Part shown: positions 53,512-62,482 of the stretch, one piece after another
Position numbering within the stretch: position 1 is the first letter of the stretch
How the letters are laid out: the number at the start of each line of letters is the position of its first letter
Assembly: GCA_046598525.1 (NCBI GenBank)
Contig: JBKJIJ010000006.1
Span: 62,001-126,000, forward strand
Direction: 5' to 3'
DNA length: 64,000 nt
Source of the DNA: Methylotenera_A sp046598525
GTDB taxonomy: Bacteria; Pseudomonadota; Gammaproteobacteria; Burkholderiales; Methylophilaceae
Made by a program: the position numbers and the translations under genes
Notes under the pieces: generated by a model
What the model was told of the DNA's origin: nothing
What the model saw: the letters and a program-made list of their open reading frames with translations, nothing else
The model's database searches: none

Positions 53512-54486
53512 CTATAGTTTTTTTTGAATATTTAATCGTTTGCTACTTTGAGAAATTATTTCTGGAATGTAGCCTGCAATCATTAATAAAAGTGCAAGTG
53601 TGGCAAATAACCAATTTAATGCATATTTGACGCTAAATTGTGTGTCAGATGGTAATTGGCTAATTCCAGCAATTAGTGCTTCAACGGAGTCAGCTTTTAT
53701 GTATTTTGCGCCAATCTCGGTGCTTAATTCTTTTAAATACGCTTCATCCAGCTTAGATAAATAATATTCATAAGGCTCATTTGCAATCGAGTTATCTCTG
53801 CCGCCATCATGACCTTCATCCACATTTGAAGCGGGATTCAGCTTAATCGCATCGTTAGACCAATAGCCAATTACTTGGTTTTTATCATTTAGTTTAGGTA
53901 TGGAAGAGGGCTTTGAATTGCCTATCCCCACAATCAGTAAAGGCTGTTTACCTTGCCATTTAGTCATACTCACTTTGGTGAATATATTAAGCGGTGCCGC
54001 TTCTTGGCCATCCGTCATCAGAATAACTTGTGCAATATCATCACCATTTGTTGCCAGCAAAGCCTCTATTGATAATAGACCGATGCGTATATTGCTATTG
54101 CCTTGCGATGCCATACGCCAATCCATATGGTCTATCGTATGCCAAAGCACATCGTAATTAGCACAGGTTTCTATGGGCGTATAAAGCAGTGTGGCCGTGG
54201 TTTTAAAAAACACGCCCAACCCTACCTGAGTTCCGCACGGAAGATTTTTTACCGTTTTTTTTAATAAATATTTGCTGTATTCCAAACGGCTGATTGGCAT
54301 GCCAGATAAGCGCATGTCCGGCACGTTCATGCTTTGCGTTACATCTACTATAAATAGATAGCTTTTTCGCTCTTGCTTGATATTGATATAAGGTTTGCAC
54401 ATGGCAATCAACAAAAAAATCAGCGCGCCAATAAGACAAATGGTTTCGTGATTCTCTTGAATGCGACCAATAAAGCGCTTTGACAT
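53512..54486 (-). CDS. Second MxaL-like vWA-domain membrane protein
   Basis: The 324-residue protein matches mxaL (47789-48787) in length and order. It has an N-terminal helix, YLFIVDVTQSMNVPD in place of the DISQS site, the shared phrases CGTQVGLGVF, DHMDWR, NQVIGYWSN and YLSKLDEAYLKEL, and a C-terminal helix. The first metal-site Ser is replaced by Thr (DVTQS), which should still coordinate. It is divergent enough to be an old duplication. It forms a pair with the upstream membrane gene (six-base gap). Confidence 0.82.
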   Translation of the reverse strand: MSKRFIGRIQENHETICLIGALIFLLIAMCKPYINIKQERKSYLFIVDVTQSMNVPDMRLSGMPISRLEYSKYLLKKTVKNLPCGTQVGLGVFFKTTATLLYTPIETCANYDVLWHTIDHMDWRMASQGNSNIRIGLLSIEALLATNGDDIAQVILMTDGQEAAPLNIFTKVSMTKWQGKQPLLIVGIGNSKPSSIPKLNDKNQVIGYWSNDAIKLNPASNVDEGHDGGRDNSIANEPYEYYLSKLDEAYLKELSTEIGAKYIKADSVEALIAGISQLPSDTQFSVKYALNWLFATLALLLMIAGYIPEIISQSSKRLNIQKKL

Positions 54487-54492
54487 AATTTT

Positions 54493-54933
54493 TTAATTTT
54501 TAAGGGTAGCTTTAAGAATAAGCACCGCACCTTTTCCAAAGCCGTAACTGGTCGTGATAAGGCTGGCAAATAAATACCACTGAAATAGTTGAGGTGGCGG
54601 CACTTTGGGATTATCGAGTATGGGGAATATGACCATTAATAAAAACAAACTAGAGTTAGTAAACGCGCCTACCACCATTGCCCAGCGTACATGCCAAGGC
54701 AAGGGTATTTTTGCGGCGTAATAGCCTAAAATCAGCGCGCTCATCAGCAAAAAATCAATATGCGCCTGCAGCAAGCGCAAAAATTTACCTGCAAATATGG
54801 CTTTAAGCGGCGCAACGCCAAAATTCAACCCCACCATACACCACGCAAGTATCAGCGCCATAAGCATCCATAATGCAGCGCCCCTAATTAAGACAATATT
54901 GCCAGCATGATTATCAATTTTTTGCATCTTCAC
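54493..54933 (-). CDS. Small four-helix membrane protein, styrene-oxide-isomerase-like by pattern
   Basis: The 146-residue protein has four membrane helices (about 15-35, 57-72, 84-105, 118-140). The second begins LLQAHIDFLLMSALILGYY and the third contains GAFTNSSLFLL. Layout, spacing and the His at position 58 recall styrene-oxide isomerase, where a His in the same place binds haem, but a neighbouring Asn thought to matter there is absent. No styrene genes are present. It is probably co-transcribed with the mxaL-like gene and diverges from an AraC regulator. Family membership is tentative. Confidence 0.5.
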   Translation of the reverse strand: MKMQKIDNHAGNIVLIRGAALWMLMALILAWCMVGLNFGVAPLKAIFAGKFLRLLQAHIDFLLMSALILGYYAAKIPLPWHVRWAMVVGAFTNSSLFLLMVIFPILDNPKVPPPQLFQWYLFASLITTSYGFGKGAVLILKATLKN

Positions 54934-55095
54934 TCCCTATAAGTCGTTATTTTTTGCAGTGTAAGTTGGCTGAGTAAAATGCGCTGTGCCAAAACGGCAC
55001 GATGACTTGACTGAAACGGTGGTTTGCTTATTTACATACGCATCAACAACTTCTAATATGCTTTTTAATGGTGAACAAAGACATAAATAAGGCTT

Positions 55096-56088
55096 ATGGC
55101 AATGCTTAATCACAGCCCATCACTTTCAAGCACGGCTTATTTAAATCAACCCCAGTTGATAGCAAAAGGCTTAACGCTTTCTACCGCCGATGTGCTGGCG
55201 CGTGATAGGCGAGATTGGTTGCAAGACATGATTTGTCAGGAGTACACGCGCGTTGAGATAACGCCGCCTGCCGATGGTGGTTTATTCAATGAAACCACTT
55301 TTTACGCCTGGCAAAATTTACGTTTATCCGCTATTCAATCGCGCGGATTAACCATTAACAAGCACGCGCATGAGCCTTGCCGTAGTAGTCAAGATAACTA
55401 TTTGGCGGTAATTTTGTTGGCTGGCAGCTATATGCTTGAGCAAAATGGGCGTGAGGTGTTTTTACAGCCTAATGATATGACTATCTATGACGCTACCAAA
55501 CCGCACCGTATTCAGTCCACTCATGGGTTTTCTAAGCTGTTGGTGTCGATTCCGCGCAACATAATGCGCGACAATTTAGCGGGTATTGAGCATTGCACAG
55601 CGTTAAAAGTGTCTGGGCAAACAGGCATGGGTGCAGTGGCAACACAATTTATTCAATCCGCTGCCAATCAAGTGGCCAATGTGCCAGTCGATTATTTTGA
55701 TGCCCTATCAGAACAATCGCTGGATTTGCTGACGTTGGCGTTTACATCGGTACGCCCACAACACTTTAATCTATGTCGCAGCCGTTCAATTTCGTTAAAA
55801 ATTGTAAAAGATTTTATTGCCAGTTATTTAACAAACTCTCAAATGGATACCGCAATGATAGCGGCTGGAACGCGCTTTTCAGCACGCTATATCAATGATT
55901 TATTTAAAGACGAGCATACTTCATTAATGCGCTATGTATGGTCATGTCGATTAGAAAAGTGCTATAAAGAAATGCTTGTTTTAAATAATTACTCAGTGTC
56001 AATCATTGCTTTTAAATGGGGATTTAATGACATGTCGCATTTTAGCCGTGCTTTTAAAAACGTTTTGGCCTTAGTCCAAGTGATTTAA
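55096..56088 (+). CDS. AraC-family transcriptional regulator, probably frameshifted at its end
   Basis: The N-terminal ligand-binding domain (about 45-190) is of the AraC_binding_2 type. The double helix-turn-helix (about 230-330) includes MIAAGTRFSARYINDLFK and IIAFKWGFNDMSHFSRAFK. The reading ends NVLALVQVI, where AraC proteins continue with FGxSPS. Adding one T to the run at 56063-56066 restores NVFGLSPSDLKALSK and moves the stop to 56118-56120. A GTGCC-AAAAC-GGCAC inverted repeat lies near 54989-55003 in the divergent gap towards the small membrane protein gene, a plausible operator. Confidence 0.85.
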   Translation: MAMLNHSPSLSSTAYLNQPQLIAKGLTLSTADVLARDRRDWLQDMICQEYTRVEITPPADGGLFNETTFYAWQNLRLSAIQSRGLTINKHAHEPCRSSQDNYLAVILLAGSYMLEQNGREVFLQPNDMTIYDATKPHRIQSTHGFSKLLVSIPRNIMRDNLAGIEHCTALKVSGQTGMGAVATQFIQSAANQVANVPVDYFDALSEQSLDLLTLAFTSVRPQHFNLCRSRSISLKIVKDFIASYLTNSQMDTAMIAAGTRFSARYINDLFKDEHTSLMRYVWSCRLEKCYKEMLVLNNYSVSIIAFKWGFNDMSHFSRAFKNVLALVQVI

Positions 56089-56152
56089 AGGCATTATCAA
56101 AGTTAAATCTTGATAATTAATGGTGGCTGTTTACATGAAATGCTATTAAAAC

Positions 56153-56170
56153 TGCCATAAGATAATGGCA
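56153..56170. promoter_or_regulatory. Inverted repeat upstream of fabA
   Basis: TGCCAT, spacer AAGATA, ATGGCA, about 100 bases before the fabA start and followed by an A run. It could be an operator for the fab genes or a weak terminator of the regulator gene. Confidence 0.3.
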
Positions 56171-56268
56171 AAAAGACATTATTTTTGGCGCACGAACTGA
56201 GATAACACTTTCGCAAAATGCATTTTCCAGCGAAAATAGCATCAATATTCATTATAAGTGTTGATAAC

Positions 56269-56802
56269 ATGCAAAACCAAATAGGCGTTACTAAACAAAA
56301 TAGCTATACCAAAGAAGAATTATTAAGTTGTGGGCGAGGTGGTATGTTTGGTGAGGGTAATGCGCAATTGCCATTGCCGCCTATGTTGATGTTTGATCGC
56401 ATTGTGAAAATTACTGATGAAGGTGGTAAATACGGTAACGGCCAAATTATTGCCGAGTTGGATATTACGCCAGATTTATGGTTTTTTGATTGTCATTTTA
56501 CTGGCGACCCAGTGATGCCAGGTTGCTTAGGTTTAGATGCCATGTGGCAATTGGTTGGGTTTTATTTAGGATGGGCGGGCGGCCCGGGCCGTGGCCGTGC
56601 ATTGGGTGCAGGTGAGGTTAAATTTAGTGGGCAAGTGTTGCCAACGGCCAAAATGGCGACTTATACCATTGATTTAAAACGCGTGATTATGCGCAAATTG
56701 GTAATGGGTATTGCGGATGCCACTATGACTTTGGATGGTCGCGAGATTTATGTGGCCAATGATTTGCGCGTGGGTTTGTTTACGCGCACAGATAATTTTT
56801 AA
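56269..56802 (+). CDS. fabA: 3-hydroxydecanoyl-ACP dehydratase/isomerase FabA
   Basis: FabA introduces the cis double bond of anaerobic-type unsaturated fatty acid synthesis. The start is ATG 56269 (177 residues; E. coli 172), because the 17 codons of open frame before it have no counterpart. Conserved parts are YTKEELLSCGRGGMFG, active-site His in FFDCHFTGDP, active-site Asp in CLGLDAMWQ and GAGEVKFSGQVLPT. The partner fabB follows after 92 bp. Confidence 0.97.
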   Translation: MQNQIGVTKQNSYTKEELLSCGRGGMFGEGNAQLPLPPMLMFDRIVKITDEGGKYGNGQIIAELDITPDLWFFDCHFTGDPVMPGCLGLDAMWQLVGFYLGWAGGPGRGRALGAGEVKFSGQVLPTAKMATYTIDLKRVIMRKLVMGIADATMTLDGREIYVANDLRVGLFTRTDNF

Positions 56803-56894
56803 AGTTTAATTTTTAAAAATTTAATATGATTTTTAGCGTTTAATTTTAATAACAAAAAAGAAAAACACTTAATAAAGATTGAGGGAGAGCACGC

Positions 56895-58136
56895 ATGCGT
56901 CGTGTCGTCATTACAGGGTTGGGCATTGTATCTAGCCTAGGAAACAATAAAGCAGAAGTGAAAGATAGCTTGTACGCGGGTAAATCGGGTATTAGCTTTA
57001 ATCCAGAATACGCTGAGCGTGGCATGCGATCGCAAGTCGCAGGCTCCGTTAAGTTAGATGTTCAAGAGTTAATAGACAGAAAACTGATGCGTTTTATGGC
57101 TAAAGGCCACGCCTATGCTTGGATTGCGTTGCAGGAAGCCATTGCCGATGCTGCTTTAGGTGAAGATTTAGTTTCAAATGTGCGCACCGGCATTATTGTT
57201 GGCGGCGGCGGCCCTTCTACTGAGAGTATTGAAGAAAGCAACCGAGTGCTAGCCGAAAAAGGTATTCGCCGCGTTGGGCCTTATATGGTGACCAAAGCCA
57301 TGTGCAGCGGCATTGTGGCTACTCTTGCCACAGGCGCCAAAATCAAAGGCGTCAACTACGGCATTAGCTCAGCTTGTTCTACCAGCGCGCACTGTATTGG
57401 CGCTGGTGCAGAGCAAATTCAACTAGGCAAGCAGGATATTGTATTTGCAGGTGGCGGCGAAGAAGAGCATTGGAGTTTATCCTACCTGTTTGATGCGATG
57501 GGTGCCATGTCGAGTAAATATAATGACACGCCAGAGCAAGCCAGCCGTACTTATGATGCAAACCGTGATGGTTTTGTGATTTCTGGCGGCGGCGGTATTG
57601 TGGTGCTAGAAGAATATGAGCATGCCAAAGCGCGCGGTGCAAAAATCTATGCTGAAGTAATTGGTTACGGCGCCACGTCTGATGGTTATGACATGGTCGC
57701 GCCAAGCGGCGAGGGCGCACAACGCTGCATGAAACTAGCGCTAACCGACCATGAAGGCAAAAAAATTGAGCATGTGGATTATATTAATACGCATGGAACC
57801 AGTACGCCTGTTGGCGATACCAAAGAATTAGAAGCGATTCGCGCAGTGTTTGAGGGTGGCGAATATGGCGCTTTGCCGGCAATTGCCTCTACTAAATCGC
57901 TATCTGGCCATGCCTTGGGTGCAGCCGGTGTGAATGAAGCGATTTATACCTTAATTATGATGCAAAATAATTTTATTGCCGCATCTGCCAATATTGAAAC
58001 GCTAGACCCTGCCGCAGAAGGCTTGCCAATTGCCACTAAGCGCATTGATAACGTAAAAATTGAAACCGCGTTATCCAATAGCTTTGGTTTTGGCGGCACC
58101 AATGCCACACTCACCTTATCAACCAAATACTTGTAA
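56895..58136 (+). CDS. fabB: 3-oxoacyl-ACP synthase I FabB
   Basis: FabB elongates the unsaturated acyl chain produced by FabA. The 413-residue thiolase-fold enzyme has the catalytic Cys in SSACSTSAHC, His in INTHGTSTPVGD and His in LSGHALGAAG, and the C-terminal SFGFGGTNAT. GAGGGAGAG precedes the ATG. The fabA-fabB order is typical of Proteobacteria using this unsaturation route. Confidence 0.97.
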   Translation: MRRVVITGLGIVSSLGNNKAEVKDSLYAGKSGISFNPEYAERGMRSQVAGSVKLDVQELIDRKLMRFMAKGHAYAWIALQEAIADAALGEDLVSNVRTGIIVGGGGPSTESIEESNRVLAEKGIRRVGPYMVTKAMCSGIVATLATGAKIKGVNYGISSACSTSAHCIGAGAEQIQLGKQDIVFAGGGEEEHWSLSYLFDAMGAMSSKYNDTPEQASRTYDANRDGFVISGGGGIVVLEEYEHAKARGAKIYAEVIGYGATSDGYDMVAPSGEGAQRCMKLALTDHEGKKIEHVDYINTHGTSTPVGDTKELEAIRAVFEGGEYGALPAIASTKSLSGHALGAAGVNEAIYTLIMMQNNFIAASANIETLDPAAEGLPIATKRIDNVKIETALSNSFGFGGTNATLTLSTKYL

Positions 58137-58167
58137 CTAAAAATATTTAAATGCGTTAAGTGTGGCA

Positions 58168-58190
58168 ATGCCCTAAATTGTTAAGGGCAT
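58168..58190 (+). terminator. Hairpin after fabB
   Basis: ATGCCCT and AGGGCAT pair around a 9-base loop, 31 bases after the fabB stop. There is no T run, so termination is uncertain. Confidence 0.35.
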
Positions 58191-58209
58191 GTCAACTAGG
58201 AGTTTTAGC

Positions 58210-58749
58210 ATGAAAAAATTATTAATAACATTAATAGCCTTTGGTTTAACCAGTTGCGCCACCATGATGGGCGACCGCACGGTGAATGTCACGGGTGAGC
58301 AAATTGCGCAAAAATTAAATGAAAAGTTGGCCCTGCCAATTTCGTTGCTTAAAGTGTTTGATGTCAATTTATCTAATTCGTTAGTGACTTTTGATAAAGC
58401 CAGCGGCCGCATGATTACTACGATGGATACCAAGCTTAGTAGCCAATTATTTAACCAATCTGTTGCCGGTAAGTTGGGCATTTCTGGTAAATTGCGCTTT
58501 GATGCGGCTACCAGCACTGTGGTATTAGATGAGCCAAAAGTGGACAATTTTGATGTGGCAGGCGCTGGCAATAAATATAACGATTTGTTTAATGCCTTTG
58601 CTAAAACGGTGGGCGGCGAAATGTTAAACGGCTTAACCCTTTACACGGTTAAGCCAGAAGATTTAAAATTTGGCGGCACTACTTATAGCCCAAAAGACAT
58701 GGTAGTGACCGATAGCGGCTTGCAGTTAACCCTAACGCCGCAACGCTGA
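58210..58749 (+). CDS. DUF1439 (YceB-like) lipoprotein
   Basis: The start is ATG 58210 (179 residues) with TAGGAG upstream, rather than the earlier in-frame ATG, because it begins a clean lipoprotein signal MKKLLITLIAFGLTSCA with lipobox LTSC. The mature protein has the DUF1439 pattern: an early IAQKLNEKLALPISL, NSLVTFDKASGR, and FDAATSTVVLDEPKVDNFDV. YceB-type proteins have a tubular lipid-binding-like fold; function is unknown. Proximity to fabAB suggests an envelope or lipid role, as inference. Confidence 0.85.
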   Translation: MKKLLITLIAFGLTSCATMMGDRTVNVTGEQIAQKLNEKLALPISLLKVFDVNLSNSLVTFDKASGRMITTMDTKLSSQLFNQSVAGKLGISGKLRFDAATSTVVLDEPKVDNFDVAGAGNKYNDLFNAFAKTVGGEMLNGLTLYTVKPEDLKFGGTTYSPKDMVVTDSGLQLTLTPQR

Positions 58750-58795
58750 TTGCAAATTAACTAAATTGGTACTGTAACTAAATTGGAACTATAAC

Positions 58796-59329
58796 TTGAA
58801 AAAGACTGCTTATTTACTGGCCATTTTAATAGGGCTTACTTCAATTAATGCCGATGCGTTAACTAAAGCCGCCAAAAAGAAGGTTAAAAAGCCAAAGACT
58901 AAAAAATCCACCCAAGTTGTTCCGGCATATGTCATTGCCATTGGTTACCCGTCTATTACAGTGGCGCTTAATGCCGTTCAAGAACGCAGTGATGTGCTGC
59001 CAAAACCTAACTCTAAACCATTTGGTTGGCAAGACCGCAGTGGCCCTTGGTATGTAGCCAAAGAAGGCAAATACATTGAATGGGCATTTACCAAAGGTGG
59101 CCATTACGCACACCCAAGCGTGGTTAAACGCATGATAGATGTTGGCTCTACTGATCACGTCAATGTTGACATGGCATTTAGGTGTGGTGCAGCAAGTAGC
59201 GCCGATTGCGATAAATTATTATCAGAATTTAAAGAAGTTAAATTGCTGATTAATAAAGTGTATCAAAAGAAATTTATTACTAGTAAAGAGGGCGTAGCTG
59301 TTTGGGATGGCGTTGATAGCTTAGAGTAA
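58796..59329 (+). CDS. Exported protein of unknown function
   Basis: The 177-residue precursor starts at TTG. It has a signal peptide (about 1-21, AILIGLTSINADA), a very Lys-rich stretch (AKKKVKKPKTKKS) and a globular domain. The domain contains FGWQDRSGPWYVAKEGKYIE and two Cys residues (FRCGAASSADCDKL) likely to form a disulfide. I do not recognise the family. It follows the DUF1439 gene by 46 bp and may share its transcript. Confidence 0.65.
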   Translation: MKKTAYLLAILIGLTSINADALTKAAKKKVKKPKTKKSTQVVPAYVIAIGYPSITVALNAVQERSDVLPKPNSKPFGWQDRSGPWYVAKEGKYIEWAFTKGGHYAHPSVVKRMIDVGSTDHVNVDMAFRCGAASSADCDKLLSEFKEVKLLINKVYQKKFITSKEGVAVWDGVDSLE

Positions 59330-59358
59330 ATAAGCGTTAATTAGCAAAATTTAACCTT

Positions 59359-59727
59359 TTAAATCAATAAAGCCGCCGCTACATGACGGCCTTCACTCAT
59401 TAATATATTGTAGGTTCTGCAAGCGGCCGCTGTTGTCATGCATTCAATCGGAATGCCTTTTTCGGTTAGGTTTTGGCCAATTTTTGGGTGTAAAAATCGG
59501 TGCGTTAAACCAGTGCCCAACAGCACAACTTCAGGTTTAAGTGCGCCGATTTCAGCAAAATGTTCCGCGGTTAAATCCTCAAAACTTGCCGCTTTCCAAT
59601 CTAAAATTAATTGATTCGCCAACACAATCAGCGCTTGCTGATAGCGACGTTTATTGATTTCAATAAAGTCTTCACCGTATCCAGTGATTAAATTGTTATT
59701 TTCAGCCGTGGTTAAATGTAGTTTCAT
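59359..59727 (-). CDS. Mth938-like (DUF498) domain protein
   Basis: The 122-residue protein matches the small Mth938/NDUFAF3 fold: YGEDFIEINKRRY near the start, PEVVLLGTGLTHRFLHP, and IPIECMTTAAACRTYNILMSEGR-type C-terminus. Bacterial members have no proven biochemical role; the mitochondrial relative assists complex I assembly. It converges with the exported protein gene and diverges from alaA. Confidence 0.87.
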   Translation of the reverse strand: MKLHLTTAENNNLITGYGEDFIEINKRRYQQALIVLANQLILDWKAASFEDLTAEHFAEIGALKPEVVLLGTGLTHRFLHPKIGQNLTEKGIPIECMTTAAACRTYNILMSEGRHVAAALLI

Positions 59728-59858
59728 CTTGCTATTTTAGCGCTGTCTTTGATTGAAGAAAAACCTTTTTCTAAGGTAAACTTATAGGTTAAGCAAATAC
59801 TTTATTTTTGCACAAAAATTGTTTTATTAATTCAACAAAAAACAGAACCAATCCACTT

Positions 59859-61094
59859 ATGCAACCAGTACTCAAATCTAACAAGCTTGCCAACGTTTGC
59901 TACGATATTCGTGGCCCCGTGTTGCAACGAGCGCGCCAAATGGAAGAAGAAGGTCAGCGTATTATTAAGCTGAATATTGGTAACCCTGCCGCTTTTGGTT
60001 TTGAAGTGCCAGAAGAAATTCAGCTGGACGTGATTCGCAATATGGGTGATGCAGGTGGCTATACCGACTCTAAAGGCTTATTTGCGCCACGCAAAGCCAT
60101 TATGCATTACACGCAAAGCAAGCATATTGCTAATGTAACTGTGGATGACATCATTATTGGCAATGGCGTTTCTGAGCTAATTGTGATGGCGATGCAAGCG
60201 CTGGTAAATAATGGCGACCAAGTATTGGTTCCTATGCCAGATTATCCATTATGGACAGCGGCGGTAACGCTAGCTGGCGGTACCGCGCGCCATTATTTGT
60301 GTGATGAAAACTCTGGCTGGTTACCCGATTTAAAAGATATTGAAGCGAAAATTACCGCCAATACTCGCGGCATTGTGGTGATTAATCCGAACAATCCAAC
60401 GGGTGCGCTATACCCAAAAGAAACCTTGCTAGGCATTATCGAAATTGCGCGTCATCACGGTTTGGTGGTGTTTGCGGATGAGATTTACGATAAGGTTTTG
60501 TACGATGATGCCGAACATATTTCAATGGCATCACTGGCTGAAGATGTGTTGTTTGTTACGTTTAATGGCTTATCTAAAAATTACCGTACTTGCGGCTATA
60601 GGGCTGGTTGGATGGTGGTATCAGGCAATAAAAGCGCAGCAACCGATTATGTAGAAGGCCTGAATATGCTGGCTTCTATGCGTTTATGCGCCAACGTACC
60701 AGGCCAGCTGGCTATTCAAACGGCGCTGGGCGGTTACCAAAGTATTGATGATTTAGTGGCGCCTGCTGGCAGGCTTTGTAAACAGCGCGATTTGGCTTAT
60801 GAATTGATTACCGCGATTCCTGGTGTAACTTGCGTTAAACCAAAAGCGGCGATGTATTTGTTCCCTAAATTAGATCCAGAAATGTATCCGATTAAAGATG
60901 ATCAGCAATTTATTTTAGATTTATTGCTAGAAGAAAAAGTATTGTTGGTGCAAGGCACAGGCTTTAATTGGAAAACGCCTGACCATTTCCGCGTGGTGTT
61001 TTTACCCAATGTGGATGATTTAGCCGAAGCGATTAAACGTATCGCCAGCTACTTAGCGCGATATAGAAAAAAACACAGTAAAAAATTAGCATAG
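59859..61094 (+). CDS. alaA: Alanine-synthesising aminotransferase AlaA
   Basis: The start is ATG 59859 (411 residues; E. coli 405) because family similarity begins there (KSNKLANVCYDIRGPVLQRA). The PLP enzyme of the AlaA group has NIGNPAAFGF, NPNNPTGALYP, the PLP Lys in FNGLSKNYRTCGYRAGW and LLVQGTGFNW. It transfers amino groups from glutamate to pyruvate. The alaA-hom-thrC order is a conserved amino-acid gene group in Betaproteobacteria. Confidence 0.95.
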   Translation: MQPVLKSNKLANVCYDIRGPVLQRARQMEEEGQRIIKLNIGNPAAFGFEVPEEIQLDVIRNMGDAGGYTDSKGLFAPRKAIMHYTQSKHIANVTVDDIIIGNGVSELIVMAMQALVNNGDQVLVPMPDYPLWTAAVTLAGGTARHYLCDENSGWLPDLKDIEAKITANTRGIVVINPNNPTGALYPKETLLGIIEIARHHGLVVFADEIYDKVLYDDAEHISMASLAEDVLFVTFNGLSKNYRTCGYRAGWMVVSGNKSAATDYVEGLNMLASMRLCANVPGQLAIQTALGGYQSIDDLVAPAGRLCKQRDLAYELITAIPGVTCVKPKAAMYLFPKLDPEMYPIKDDQQFILDLLLEEKVLLVQGTGFNWKTPDHFRVVFLPNVDDLAEAIKRIASYLARYRKKHSKKLA

Positions 61095-61116
61095 AAAAAT
61101 TAGATGGAGCAATAGT

Positions 61117-62430
61117 TTGAAGACATTAAATGTAGGCCTTTTAGGCATTGGCACAGTAGGCGGCGGTACTTACAACGTATTAACGCGCAACGCAGCAGAA
61201 ATCACCCGCCGCACAGGCGTGGCGATTAATGTTTTGCAAGTAGCCGATAAAAATATTGACCATGCCAAAATGGTGACTAGCGGCAATACGCTATTAACCA
61301 CGGATGCATTTGCCATTGTGAATAACCCTGAAATTGACGTGGTGGTTGAGTTAATTGGCGGCTACACCTTAAGCAAAGAGTTGGTGTTAAAAGCCATTGC
61401 TAACGGTAAACACGTTGTCACCGCCAATAAGGCATTAATCGCCTTACACGGCAATGAGATTTTTGCCGCCGCTCAGCAAGCTGGCGTTATTGTGGCGTTT
61501 GAGGCGGCAGTGGCGGGCGGTATACCCATTATTAAAGCTTTACGCGAAGGTTTAGGCGCAAACCGTATTGAGTGGGTTGCTGGCATCATCAATGGCACAA
61601 CTAATTTTATTCTTACCGAAATGCGTGAAAAAGGCTTGGCCTTTGCCGATGTGTTAGGTGAAGCGCAGCGTTTGGGCTATGCCGAGGCTGATCCTACGTT
61701 TGACGTAGAGGGCATTGATGCCGCTCATAAACTAACTATTATGGCGGCAATTGCTTTTGGCATGCCGATGAAATTTGAGCAGGCTTACACCGAAGGCATC
61801 ACCAAGTTACAGCAAACAGATATTAAATATGCCGAAGAGTTGGGCTACCGCGTGAAATTGCTTGGAATTACTAAGCAATCGGCCGGCGGCGTTGAGCTTC
61901 GCGTGCATCCAACCTTAATTCCAGAAAAACGTTTAGTGGCGAATGTAAATGGCGCCATGAACGCCGTAGTGGTGAAGGGCGATGCAGTTGGTCCAACCTT
62001 GTATTACGGCGCAGGCGCAGGCGCAGAGCCAACAGCCAGCGCGGTAGTGGCCGATTTAATGGATGTGGCGCGTTTAAGTAGCGCGACAGCCGAGCAACGT
62101 GTGCCATATTTAGGTTTTCAGGCAGGGCAGTTAAACGATTTGCCGATTTTGCCAATCGCACAAATTTCTAGTGCATATTATCTGCGTCTACGCGCGTCAG
62201 ATAAGCCAGGCGTGCTGGCTGGCGTGACTAAAATATTAGCAGACCGCAATATTTCGATTGATGCCATGCTGCAAAAAGAACCTGCGGATAATGAAACAGA
62301 AGCCGATATTGTGATCTTGACGCACGTTACAGTTGAAGCCAATATGGATGCCGGTATAGCCGAAATTGAAGCCTTGCCAGCGATTGTAGGCAAGTTAGTT
62401 AAAATCCGCATGGAAGAATTAAGTAAATAA
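61117..62430 (+). CDS. hom: Homoserine dehydrogenase
   Basis: Hom reduces aspartate semialdehyde to homoserine. The 437-residue single-function enzyme has the NAD(P) fold GLLGIGTVGGGTYNVL, the catalytic segment FEAAVAGGIPIIKALREGL, GIINGTTNFIL and EADPTFDVEGIDAAHK, and a C-terminal ACT domain (about 355-437) for feedback control by threonine. The start is TTG with TGGAG eight bases upstream. There is no fused aspartokinase. Confidence 0.97.
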   Translation: MKTLNVGLLGIGTVGGGTYNVLTRNAAEITRRTGVAINVLQVADKNIDHAKMVTSGNTLLTTDAFAIVNNPEIDVVVELIGGYTLSKELVLKAIANGKHVVTANKALIALHGNEIFAAAQQAGVIVAFEAAVAGGIPIIKALREGLGANRIEWVAGIINGTTNFILTEMREKGLAFADVLGEAQRLGYAEADPTFDVEGIDAAHKLTIMAAIAFGMPMKFEQAYTEGITKLQQTDIKYAEELGYRVKLLGITKQSAGGVELRVHPTLIPEKRLVANVNGAMNAVVVKGDAVGPTLYYGAGAGAEPTASAVVADLMDVARLSSATAEQRVPYLGFQAGQLNDLPILPIAQISSAYYLRLRASDKPGVLAGVTKILADRNISIDAMLQKEPADNETEADIVILTHVTVEANMDAGIAEIEALPAIVGKLVKIRMEELSK

Positions 62431-62482
62431 ATCAGACTGTCATGGCAGCTTTTGCTGAACGGACAGCAGTTGAAGAGGTTAC

